DNA of 6,562 nucleotides from Geminicoccaceae bacterium. Lineage in GTDB: Bacteria; Pseudomonadota; Alphaproteobacteria; Geminicoccales; Geminicoccaceae. The translations under genes were made by a program, and so were the position numbers. The stretch is taken from the NCBI GenBank assembly GCA_030824835.1, contig JAPJRA010000214.1:1-6562 (forward strand), given 5' to 3'. The notes under the pieces are model-generated. The model searched no databases, was not told where the DNA came from, and worked only from the letters and a program-made list of their open reading frames with translations. Shown here in pieces: positions 1-5,698 of the stretch (positions are counted from its first letter, which is position 1; each line of letters begins with the position of its first letter).

Positions 1-506
1 ACCAGCTGCAGGCCGCGGTCGATGCCGCCCGCGACCAGTTGGACCGGACCGTGATCCGCGCCCCGGTCGCGGGTGAGATCGTGGATCTTCGCATCCACAC
101 ACCCGGCGGCGTGATCCAGCCGGGCGAGACGCTGATGGACCTGATACCCCGCGATGAGCCGCTGGTGCTGGAGGCGCGCGTGTCGCCCAAGGACATCGAC
201 GTGGTCCACCCCGGGCTGCTGGCCGATATTCACCTGCTCGCCTATCGCACCCGCAATCTGCCGCGTCTGCGCGGCGAGGTGCGCCAGGTGTCGGGCGACC
301 GGCTGATCGATACCAAGACCGGGGAGCCCTATTACACGGCGCAGATCGTCGTCGACATGGCGGCGGTCCAAGACCGGGTGCCGGAGGTCCGGCTCACGGC
401 GGGCATGCCGGCCGAGGCGTTGATCCTCACTGGCAAACGTACCCTGCTGGGTTACTTGAGCGATCCCATCCGCCAGAGCTTCCGGCGCGCGCTGCGGGAG
501 AATTGA
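1..506 (+). CDS. HlyD-family type I secretion periplasmic adaptor (membrane-fusion protein), C-terminal part
   Basis: The 5' end of the gene is outside the window; the frame is open from base 3 and gives 167 residues before a TGA at 504-506. The visible part begins at the end of a helical hairpin (QLQAAVDAARDQLDRT). It continues into a lipoyl/beta-barrel region (VIRAPVAGEIVDL, then GGVIQPGETLMDLIPRDEPLVLEARV) and ends in the typical tail LTAGMPAEALILTGKRTLLGYL with SDPIRQSFRRALREN. This is the signature of HlyD/PrtE/AprE adaptors, which link an inner-membrane ABC exporter to a TolC-type outer-membrane channel for one-step protein export. Family members are usually about 430-480 residues, so roughly 60 percent is missing. 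The partner ABC transporter is expected upstream and is not seen. The cargo cannot be told from this fragment. The gene converges on the M1 peptidase gene with 22 bases between stops. The family call is secure; the substrate is unknown. Confidence 0.93.
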   Translation, partial: QLQAAVDAARDQLDRTVIRAPVAGEIVDLRIHTPGGVIQPGETLMDLIPRDEPLVLEARVSPKDIDVVHPGLLADIHLLAYRTRNLPRLRGEVRQVSGDRLIDTKTGEPYYTAQIVVDMAAVQDRVPEVRLTAGMPAEALILTGKRTLLGYLSDPIRQSFRRALREN

Positions 507-517
507 CCTCCCGCAGC
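491..517. terminator. Hairpin between convergent genes, candidate bidirectional terminator
   Basis: Bases 491-500 (GCTGCGGGAG) and 508-517 (CTCCCGCAGC) form a perfect 10-bp inverted repeat with a 7-base loop (AATTGAC). The loop carries the hlyD stop codon. It lies at the junction of two convergent genes, where a two-way terminator is expected. No T-rich tract follows on either strand, so it is not a textbook intrinsic terminator. It could instead block 3' exonucleases or act with Rho. The structure is seen directly; the function is inferred. Confidence 0.55.
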
Positions 518-528
518 ACTGGCTCGCT

Positions 529-2004
529 TCAGCGGCGGCGCACGCCGATACCCAAGGCCGGCGGCTCCAGCGCGGCCGAGGCTACGGCCGACAATGCCGG
601 TGCCCCCGGCAGCGGCGGAATCGTCTCGTCATAGAGCCAGGCGTGCAGCAGCGGGCGGACCCGCGGCTTGCCGGTCACCTTGACGGCCGTGTCGATGAAG
701 TCGGCCGAGGTGGCGTTGCCGTTGCGATAGGTCTCGTAGAAGGTCTTAAGCGTCGCGAAGAACGCCTTGTCGCCGACATCGAGCCGTAGTGCCTGCAGCG
801 TCAGCGAGCCTCGATAGTAGGTGTTGTCGGCGAAGATGTCCTGCGGCACGCTGACGACGGCGGGGCCGACCTTGTTGCGGACGATATAGGCATACATCCG
901 GCCGAAGGCTTCATCCAGCGCGGCGCGATCGCCCCGATACTCCCACATATATTCGAGGTACGTGGCGAACCCTTCGGCCAGCCACAGGTCACGCCACTCG
1001 GCCACGGTCACCGCATCGCCGAACCACTGGTGGGCGAGCTCGTGCGCGACTGTCGCCTCGTCGATGTAGTCCTTTTGGAACGTCGACATCGCCTGTGTCT
1101 CGAGCGCGTAATAGAGGTCGGGATCGCCCACCGTCACCGCGCCGTAGGAGTCGAACGGATAGCGTCCAACGAACTTCTCGAAATAGGCCATCATCGCCGG
1201 CGTGCGGTACAGGGCGAGGAGGGAATCGCGCGGCGTGCCGGCGGTGCGGTAGGTGCGGATCAGCACGCCGTTGCTGGCCCGGCGCTGATCGAGTTGAAAG
1301 CGGTCGATATCCAGGATCGCCAGATAGCTGGCCATCGGCTGCGCCTGTTCCCAAACGTAGCGGCGCTTGGCACCAAGGTCGTTGATGCCCTTGAGCACGC
1401 CGTTGCCGATTGCCTTGAACGGCTTGTCGACGGTCACCGTAAGCCGGTAGCTGGCCTTGTCCGTCGGCTCGTCGTTCACGGGGTACCAGGTCCCGGCGCC
1501 GACCGGCTCGCTGACGACGTAGGACACCTTCTGCCAGTTGGTCCAGCCAAGCTGCGGATAGGGCGGTGGCGGATAGACCGTCGGGTCGTCGATGGTCCGT
1601 GGCACGCCGTGGTAGACGACGGCGAGGGCGAACTGCCTGCCCTTGGCGATCGGTGCCGCCGGCTGGACGGCGAGCTTGCCCGGCGTCCGCTCGAACTTGG
1701 CGGCCACGCCGTCGACACGCACGCCGGTGACCTCGAGACCGGACAGGTCCAGCGTGAAGCGCTTCAGCAGCGCTTCCGCCTTGATGGTCAGGACGGCCGT
1801 GCCGGCCAGCCGATGCGTCCGACCGTCGACGTCGAGCGTTATGGCGTAGTGTTTGACGTCATAGCCGTCGTTGCCGAATGTCGGGAAGAACGGGTCAATC
1901 GCATGGGCCTGTGGGCTGACGGCAGCCATGGCCAGCAAGGTCGTTGCTGTCAGCCGCAGCGACCTGGCCCGGTCGAGCAGTCGTCGCAAGGGGATCGATC
2001 GCAT
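529..2004 (-). CDS. Secreted M1-family zinc metallopeptidase (aminopeptidase)
   Basis: I choose the ATG at 2004 (491 residues) because it begins a clear export signal. The signal has an Arg-rich n-region, a hydrophobic core LTATTLLAMAAV and a likely cut after AHA near residue 35, so the enzyme should act in the periplasm or outside the cell. A reading frame continues upstream for 48 codons, but it is Arg/Pro-rich and would bury the signal. The M1 N-terminal beta-domain spans about residues 45-235. The catalytic domain holds the zinc site HELAHQW (H321, E322, H325) and the third ligand E344 in WLAEGFATY, exactly 19 residues after the second His. The likely catalytic Tyr is Y396 in TYYRGSLTL. 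The exopeptidase motif, usually GxMEN, reads YALETQ here, with E302 in place to bind the substrate N-terminus. The protein stops after the catalytic domain and lacks the long C-terminal helical domain of PepN-type enzymes (about 850 residues), as in other short bacterial M1 proteins. It probably trims N-terminal residues from peptides; its specificity is unknown. It lies 124 bases downstream of the AKR gene. Confidence 0.92.
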   Translation of the reverse strand: MRSIPLRRLLDRARSLRLTATTLLAMAAVSPQAHAIDPFFPTFGNDGYDVKHYAITLDVDGRTHRLAGTAVLTIKAEALLKRFTLDLSGLEVTGVRVDGVAAKFERTPGKLAVQPAAPIAKGRQFALAVVYHGVPRTIDDPTVYPPPPYPQLGWTNWQKVSYVVSEPVGAGTWYPVNDEPTDKASYRLTVTVDKPFKAIGNGVLKGINDLGAKRRYVWEQAQPMASYLAILDIDRFQLDQRRASNGVLIRTYRTAGTPRDSLLALYRTPAMMAYFEKFVGRYPFDSYGAVTVGDPDLYYALETQAMSTFQKDYIDEATVAHELAHQWFGDAVTVAEWRDLWLAEGFATYLEYMWEYRGDRAALDEAFGRMYAYIVRNKVGPAVVSVPQDIFADNTYYRGSLTLQALRLDVGDKAFFATLKTFYETYRNGNATSADFIDTAVKVTGKPRVRPLLHAWLYDETIPPLPGAPALSAVASAALEPPALGIGVRRR

Positions 2005-2128
2005 GGAGCAATATCTCGCCGACTGAGGTGGATGAACGCGCGGGCACCCACCCCGAAGGCGAATGATGCGCAGCCGCGAACACCTAAGCGTCAAAGGCAC
2101 CGACTGTCGAGGTACCGGTTGCGCCGGC
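2005..2128 (-). promoter_or_regulatory. Leader of the M1 peptidase gene with a possible promoter
   Basis: This 124-base gap separates the AKR gene from the peptidase ATG on the - strand. Read on the - strand it holds TTGACG (2089-2094), a good -35 match. The best -10 candidate, CATCAT (2063-2068), has an over-long 20-base spacer, so the promoter is only tentative. Upstream of the ATG the sequence GGCGAGATATTGCTCC gives only a weak ribosome site. The gap is long enough for independent transcription, but read-through from the AKR gene cannot be excluded. Confidence 0.25.
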
Positions 2129-2139
2129 TCAGGCCGGCG
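2122..2139 (-). terminator. Short GC hairpin over the AKR stop codon
   Basis: Bases 2122-2128 (CGCCGGC) and 2133-2139 (GCCGGCG) make a perfect 7-bp stem with a 4-base loop. The loop contains the AKR stop codon (2129-2131). An alternative outer pairing, 2120-2126 with 2141-2147 (TGCGCCG/CGGCGCA), is also possible. No U tract follows on the - strand, so this is at best a weak or Rho-aided terminator or an RNA 3'-end stabiliser. Confidence 0.35.
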
Positions 2140-3154
2140 TCGGCGCATCCTCGCGCAGCAGTCCCTCCCGCTTCAGCTCGCTCCAGAACGCCGCCGGCAC
2201 CGGCGCTTCGAAGATGGCCCGGTTCTGGTCGATCTCCTCGGGAGAGCGCGCGCCGGGGATGATCGTCGCCACGTTGGGATGGCCCAGCGGGAACTGCAGC
2301 GCGGCGCTGGCCAGGCGCACGCCGTGACGGCCGCACACCGCCTCGATCCGGGCCACGCGGTCCATGACCTCGGTCGGCGCCGGGGCGTAGTTGTAGTAGG
2401 CGCCGGGGACCGCACCCGTGGCGAGGATGCCGGTGTTGTAGGGGCCGCCGATCAGCAGCGAGATGTCCTGCTCGGCGCAGTAGGGCAGCAGCGTGTCCAG
2501 CGCCCCCTGCTCCAGCAGCGTGTAGCGCCCGGCCAGCAGGAAGCAGTCGAAGTCGCCGGCCCGGGCGAACTCCTCGCAGGCCTGGACCTCGTTGATACCG
2601 GCACCGATGGCACCGACCACACCCTCGGCGCGCAGCTTGACCATCGCATGGTAGCCGCCGTCCATGACCTCCTTGAACCGCTCCAGCCGGGCGGCCTCGC
2701 TGCCGTGGGTCCAGACATCGACGTCGTGGATCAGCAGCACGTCGATCCGGTACGTCCCGAGCCGCTGCAGGCTGGCCTCGACCGACCGCATCACGCCGTC
2801 ATAGGAATAGTCGTAGACCCCTTCGAACGGCAGGATCTTCTTGAACAGCCCGCCGTCGAGCTGCTTCGGGTCGCGCGGCTTGAGCAGCCGGCCGATCTTG
2901 GTCGACAGCACGTAGCTGTCGCGATCCTGCCAGCGCAGCGCCTCGCCGATCCGATGCTCCGACAGACCGTGCCCGTAGAGCGGGGCGGTGTCGAACAGCC
3001 GCATCCCGGCATTGTAGGCCGCCTGCACCGCGGCGCGCGCCTGCTCGTCAGAAAACTCCTGGAACAGGTTGCCCAACGGCGCGCCGCCGAAACCGACCAC
3101 CGGTACCTCGACCTTCGATTTGCCCAGCCGGCGCCGGTCGGTGATCTTCATCAT
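2129..3154 (-). CDS. Aldo/keto reductase, D-threo-aldose 1-dehydrogenase / pyridoxal dehydrogenase type
   Basis: This 341-residue protein is a complete (beta/alpha)8 aldo/keto reductase of usual length. The catalytic tetrad is visible: D55 and Y60 in FDTAPLYGHG, K86 in LSTKIGR and H143 in LLIHDVD. The C-terminal NAD(P)-binding stretch reads IIPGARSPEEIDQN (about 298-311). FGGAPLGNLF (22-31) and GRYTLLEQGALDTLLPYC (209-226) resemble the group containing L-fucose/D-threo-aldose 1-dehydrogenases and pyridoxal 4-dehydrogenase. Those enzymes oxidise sugar lactols or pyridoxal to lactones with NAD(P). The substrate here cannot be fixed by eye. The start is one of two tandem ATGs (3154 or 3151); a strong Shine-Dalgarno (AAGGGAGG, 3163-3170) lies 8 bases from the first, which I prefer. 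It follows the MFS gene by 68 bases on the same strand, suggesting a shared transcript and perhaps uptake of its substrate by that permease. Confidence 0.92.
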   Translation of the reverse strand: MMKITDRRRLGKSKVEVPVVGFGGAPLGNLFQEFSDEQARAAVQAAYNAGMRLFDTAPLYGHGLSEHRIGEALRWQDRDSYVLSTKIGRLLKPRDPKQLDGGLFKKILPFEGVYDYSYDGVMRSVEASLQRLGTYRIDVLLIHDVDVWTHGSEAARLERFKEVMDGGYHAMVKLRAEGVVGAIGAGINEVQACEEFARAGDFDCFLLAGRYTLLEQGALDTLLPYCAEQDISLLIGGPYNTGILATGAVPGAYYNYAPAPTEVMDRVARIEAVCGRHGVRLASAALQFPLGHPNVATIIPGARSPEEIDQNRAIFEAPVPAAFWSELKREGLLREDAPTPA

Positions 3155-3162
3155 CCTGCTTG

Positions 3163-3170
3163 CCTCCCTT
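3163..3170 (-). promoter_or_regulatory. Strong ribosome binding site of the AKR gene
   Basis: On the - strand AAGGGAGG stands 8 bases before the first of two tandem ATG codons. It fixes the start of the AKR gene at 3154 and shows the gene can be translated independently of the permease gene upstream. Confidence 0.75.
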
Positions 3171-3222
3171 GTCGACGCCGTCCGGGATGACGAACCGGCG
3201 ACGGCCCGTCAAGCGGTCGCAC

Positions 3223-4455
3223 TCAGCCGGCGGGCCGCTCCGGCATGCGCGGATCGATCGCCGTCAGCGCCGGCGTGGTCGGCAGGTCGACGAAGCCGTC
3301 ACGCCGCTCGGGCGGCACCGCCGCCCGCCGGGTCATCCGCCACAGCACGAAGCAGGCGAGCCCGGCCGCGACCAGGAACGTGTAGACGAACAGACCGCGC
3401 GACCCGAGCAGGTCGATGAAGGGCGCCGCGGCGGTCGGGCCGATGGCGGCACCCACCGCCCAGGCCAGCAGCGAGCCGCCGCTGACGCCCACCATCTGGT
3501 CGGGCTCGGCGAAGTCGCCGCCATGCGCGATCGCCACGGCGTAGAAGGTCAGGCTGCTGGCCCCGTAGAGGAAGAACAGCGGCAGCAGCCAGTATTGATT
3601 GGCCCCGGCCAGGGCGATCAGCGGCGAGAGCAGCGCCACGGCGGTGGCGCAGCCGACGATCACCCAGCGCCGGTCGACCCGGTCGGAAAGACGTCCCAGC
3701 GGCCACTGGCAGACGAAGCTGCCGAGCTGGATGGCGCTCAGCAGCCAGACGATGAACGGCACCGGCAGGCCGAGCTCGGTGCCGAACAGCGGCGTCAGCC
3801 CGAGCACGGCGCTGCTGAGCAGGCCCGACGCCATGCAGCCGACGACCGCAACCGGGGCGACGCGATAGAGGCCGCGCGGCCCCAGGAGGTCGAGCCGCGG
3901 TGCGGGCGGCTGCGGCGTCCGGGTCAGCGCCACCGGGATCAGCGCCAGCGTGAACACCGCCCCGGCGATGTTGAACCAGACCAGCGACATGGTGTCGGTA
4001 TGGCCGAGGGCCAGCTGGGTGCCGACGATCGCCACCTTGGTGCTGACGAGATAGAACGACAGCACCCCGCCGCGGGACTGCGCCGGCGTCGCGGCGCTGA
4101 GCCAGCCCTCCACGACCGTGAACAGGCCCGCCTGGCAGAAGCCCATCGCCAGCCGCAGCACGAACCAGACGGCGACGACCTGGCTCGCCGCGAAGACCAT
4201 GCTGACCACCGCGCAGACCGCCGCCAGCACCGCGAAGGCACGGATGTGGCCCACATTGCGGATCAGCTTGTGGGCCACGGCACACCCGGCGAGGAAGCCC
4301 AAGCCGTAGCCGGTGGCGATGATCCCCGCCGTCGTGCCGGAATAGCCCGCCACCGCCAGCTGCAGCGGCAGGATCACGGCGAAGATGGTGTTGGCCAGTT
4401 GGAGCAGGCTCACCCCGCCGACAATGCCGACGACCGCGCCATAATGCTTGAACAT
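3223..4455 (-). CDS. MFS permease, YcaD-like, 12 transmembrane segments
   Basis: With the start at 4455 (MFKHYGAVVG) the protein is 410 residues. The frame also runs upstream to an ATG at 4545, but that extra 30-residue piece is Gly/Pro/Arg-rich, and the first TM helix begins right after MFKHYG. The hydrophobic segments lie at about 5-30, 41-62, 71-89, 95-118, 130-150, 156-178, 199-219, 232-253, 264-283, 288-310, 322-345 and 353-373. The charged central loop is at about 179-198. The conserved MFS motif A is clear between TM8 and TM9 (GRLSDRVDRRWV, 254-265); its N-half copy (AHKLIRNVGHIR, 61-72) is degraded. TM4 holds RLAMGFCQAG, followed by FTVVEGWLS, as in YcaD-like transporters. The protein sits in the inner membrane; substrate and direction are unknown. 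It is first in the - strand series, 68 bases ahead of the AKR gene and divergent from the xpaC unit. The start has only a weak Shine-Dalgarno (AGGCAGG about 10 bases away). Confidence 0.9.
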   Translation of the reverse strand: MFKHYGAVVGIVGGVSLLQLANTIFAVILPLQLAVAGYSGTTAGIIATGYGLGFLAGCAVAHKLIRNVGHIRAFAVLAAVCAVVSMVFAASQVVAVWFVLRLAMGFCQAGLFTVVEGWLSAATPAQSRGGVLSFYLVSTKVAIVGTQLALGHTDTMSLVWFNIAGAVFTLALIPVALTRTPQPPAPRLDLLGPRGLYRVAPVAVVGCMASGLLSSAVLGLTPLFGTELGLPVPFIVWLLSAIQLGSFVCQWPLGRLSDRVDRRWVIVGCATAVALLSPLIALAGANQYWLLPLFFLYGASSLTFYAVAIAHGGDFAEPDQMVGVSGGSLLAWAVGAAIGPTAAAPFIDLLGSRGLFVYTFLVAAGLACFVLWRMTRRAAVPPERRDGFVDLPTTPALTAIDPRMPERPAG

Positions 4456-4628
4456 GGGGGAAGTGGCCTGCCTGCTTCGACCGGATGGGCGCCCAGCAGC
4501 TACGCCTGGTCCGGTCGGCCCGCAAGCCCCACCCGCCGCCGGCAAAACCGCGGCACCACGGACCCGCGCCCTTCATACCGGGCACCGGGACATTATCTAA
4601 GGTCTCGCGTACGGGAACGGAGACGTGC
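4456..4628. promoter_or_regulatory. Divergent intergenic region between the MFS gene and the xpaC-telA unit
   Basis: Both flanking units start here, so promoters for each should lie in these 173 bases. On the + strand the best pair I see is TTCATA (4572-4577) and TATCTA (4594-4599) with 16 bases between; both match the sigma-70 consensus poorly. A short direct repeat ACCGGG-C-ACCGGG (4577-4589) sits between the two boxes and could be an operator or chance. A 5-bp inverted repeat GTCTC/GAGAC (4602-4606 and 4620-4624) overlaps the ribosome site of the small ORF. No convincing promoter for the MFS gene was found by eye. Confidence 0.3.
4619..4623 (+). promoter_or_regulatory. Ribosome binding site of the 32-residue ORF
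   Basis: GGAGA stands 5 bases before the ATG at 4629. It is a better Shine-Dalgarno than the one in front of xpaC and is the main sign, besides the hydrophobic segment, that the small ORF is translated. Confidence 0.5.
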
Positions 4629-4727
4629 ATGAGCGGGCGATTGGTGGCGGGTGCCGGCGTTCTGGTGACGGTGCTGGGCATACTGTGGCTGCGTGCCAGC
4701 ACGCTTTGGTTCTTTCATCTGTTTTGA
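4629..4727 (+). CDS. Putative 32-residue single-TM membrane protein upstream of xpaC
   Basis: An ATG at 4629 with GGAGA 5 bases upstream opens a 32-residue frame ending in TGA at 4725-4727. The peptide has a short basic N-terminus (MSGR), then one hydrophobic stretch (LVAGAGVLVTVLGILWL, residues 5-21), an Arg, and an aromatic tail (TLWFFHLF). This is the layout of a small inner-membrane protein, probably N-in. Its stop lies 8 bases before the xpaC ATG, and TGAGCGGA forms the only, weak, ribosome site of xpaC, so xpaC translation is probably coupled to this frame. I do not recognise a family. It may be a structural partner of XpaC/TelA or merely a leader ORF that controls xpaC. Short frames with hydrophobic codons do arise by chance in GC-rich DNA, so the call rests on the combination of start signal, TM segment and spacing. 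Confidence 0.5.
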   Translation: MSGRLVAGAGVLVTVLGILWLRASTLWFFHLF

Positions 4728-4735
4728 GCGGATCG

Positions 4736-5659
4736 ATGGCTCTAGGCGGAGTGGACACGGGCTTGCAGCAAAACGGACGTCAGGCGGCGGGAACCGCGCG
4801 CCGAATGGGTGGCGGCAATCTCGGAACGGGTAGCGCTCCTGCGTTCCGGGTGGCCCCGGTTCGCGGCTGGCTGCTCAAGGTCTGGGCAGGGCTCTTCGGC
4901 TGGCCGCTCTTTCTGGCCATGGTGCGCGGCAACTTCCGGGACACACTGGCCCTGGGGGTGGCGATTGTCCTGCTGTGGGTTGGCGGCAATCTGATCGCCC
5001 GTGGCAGCCGCGAGGCCTTCGAGAATGAGGGCCGACCCCTGACCCGCAATCCCACGCCGCGCAGGCTCCTGGGAGCCATAGCCGCCGGCGCCGCAGCCTT
5101 CGCCGTCAGCTTCGGCGTCGCCGACGACGGCATGGGCATGGCGCTGCTGTTCGCGGCCATCACCGGCGGCGGCTGCGTGCTCGCCTACGGGCTCGACCCG
5201 CGGCTCGACCGCGGCGTGCTCGAGGCGGCAGCAAAGCGAGCCGGGGTCAATAGCCGCGACGTGATCGCAGCGATCGAGGAGGCGCAGCGTAAGGTCGAAG
5301 GCATCGAGGAGGCCGCCCAGGGCCTGCATTCGCGTGAGCTGAAAAGCCGCCTCGACCGGATCTGCCGGCAGGCCTACACCATCCTGGGCCAGCTCGAGCA
5401 GGACCCGAAGAACCTCTCCCGCGCCCGACGCTTCCTGGTGACCTATCTCGACGGCACGCGCGATGTCGTCACGCAATACGCGGCGCAGCAGCGCGATCTT
5501 GCCGACACGCCGCTGGCCGAGAATTTCCGCCGCGTCCTGACCACGGTCGAGCAGGTGTTCGCCGAGCAGGAAGAGGTGCTCAAGCAGGACGACAAGCTCA
5601 ACCTCGAGGTCCAGATCGAGGTGCTGGAGACGCAGCTCAAGCGTGAGGGCGTGCATTGA
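4736..5659 (+). CDS. XpaC-family membrane protein (5-bromo-4-chloroindolyl phosphate hydrolysis family)
   Basis: From the ATG at 4736 the protein has 307 residues. Residues 1-44 are polar and Gly/Arg-rich. Four hydrophobic segments follow (about 45-63, 69-88, 111-129, 134-152), so the N-terminal half is membrane-embedded. The C-terminal half (about 155-305) is a soluble, largely helical domain rich in Glu, Gln and Arg, probably cytoplasmic and coiled-coil. It includes AQRKVEGIEEAAQGLHSRELKS-type helices, the segment SRARRFLVTYLDGTRDVVTQY and the tail LEVQIEVLETQLKREG, which match XpaC-like proteins. The family name comes from a Bacillus phenotype with a chromogenic phosphate; no phosphatase motif is visible, and enzymatic activity is doubtful. 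A possible GTG start at 4625 would add 37 non-hydrophobic residues overlapping the small ORF and is disfavoured. The telA-like gene follows after 39 bases, the same order as xpaC-yaaN in Bacillus subtilis, so the two products probably work together at the membrane, perhaps in envelope stress or toxic anion tolerance. Confidence 0.82.
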   Translation: MALGGVDTGLQQNGRQAAGTARRMGGGNLGTGSAPAFRVAPVRGWLLKVWAGLFGWPLFLAMVRGNFRDTLALGVAIVLLWVGGNLIARGSREAFENEGRPLTRNPTPRRLLGAIAAGAAAFAVSFGVADDGMGMALLFAAITGGGCVLAYGLDPRLDRGVLEAAAKRAGVNSRDVIAAIEEAQRKVEGIEEAAQGLHSRELKSRLDRICRQAYTILGQLEQDPKNLSRARRFLVTYLDGTRDVVTQYAAQQRDLADTPLAENFRRVLTTVEQVFAEQEEVLKQDDKLNLEVQIEVLETQLKREGVH

Positions 5660-5674
5660 GCCGCGGCGCACGCC
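5648..5674 (+). repeat. Inverted repeat over the xpaC stop codon, in front of telA
   Basis: GGCGTGC (5648-5654) and GCACGCC (5668-5674) form a perfect 7-bp stem with a 13-base loop that contains the xpaC stop (5657-5659). It lies just before the telA ribosome site without covering it. It could act as a partial terminator, an RNA processing site that sets the xpaC:telA ratio, or nothing. No U tract follows. Confidence 0.35.
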
Positions 5675-5682
5675 GATAACCC

Positions 5683-5690
5683 GAGGGGAG
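5683..5690 (+). promoter_or_regulatory. Strong ribosome binding site of the telA-like gene
   Basis: GAGGGGAG lies 8 bases before the ATG at 5699 and fixes that start. It is much stronger than the site in front of xpaC, which suggests the TelA-like protein is made in larger amounts from the shared message. Confidence 0.7.
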
Positions 5691-5698
5691 CATTCGCC

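Noticed and set aside
2005..2148. Upstream extension of the M1 peptidase to 539 residues
   Set aside because: It would overlap the AKR gene, is Arg/Pro-rich and would put 48 residues before an obvious signal peptide.
1030..2262. A 410-codon open frame on the + strand opposite the M1 peptidase gene
   Set aside because: It lacks any recognisable domain and runs across two genes and their gap on the other strand; it is an antisense artefact.
2063..3190. A 375-codon open frame on the + strand opposite the AKR gene
   Set aside because: It is a shadow of the AKR reading frame, which has its full catalytic tetrad and a strong ribosome site.
4456..4545. 30-residue N-terminal extension of the MFS permease
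   Set aside because: It is a polar Gly/Pro/Arg-rich stretch before the first TM helix, not expected for this family. The Met at 4455 gives a normal start.
4485..4628. Longer version of the small ORF starting at 4485
   Set aside because: The added Pro/Arg/Lys-rich part lies in the divergent promoter region, and the ATG at 4629 has the better ribosome site.
3160..4632. A 490-codon open frame on the + strand opposite the MFS gene
   Set aside because: The product is a low-complexity Arg/Gln/His/Asp-rich chain typical of antisense frames in high-GC DNA, and the - strand encodes a clear 12-TM permease.
4625..4735. GTG start at 4625 for the XpaC-like protein
   Set aside because: It would add 37 residues that do not resemble the family and fully overlap the small ORF in another frame; the ATG at 4736 is more natural.
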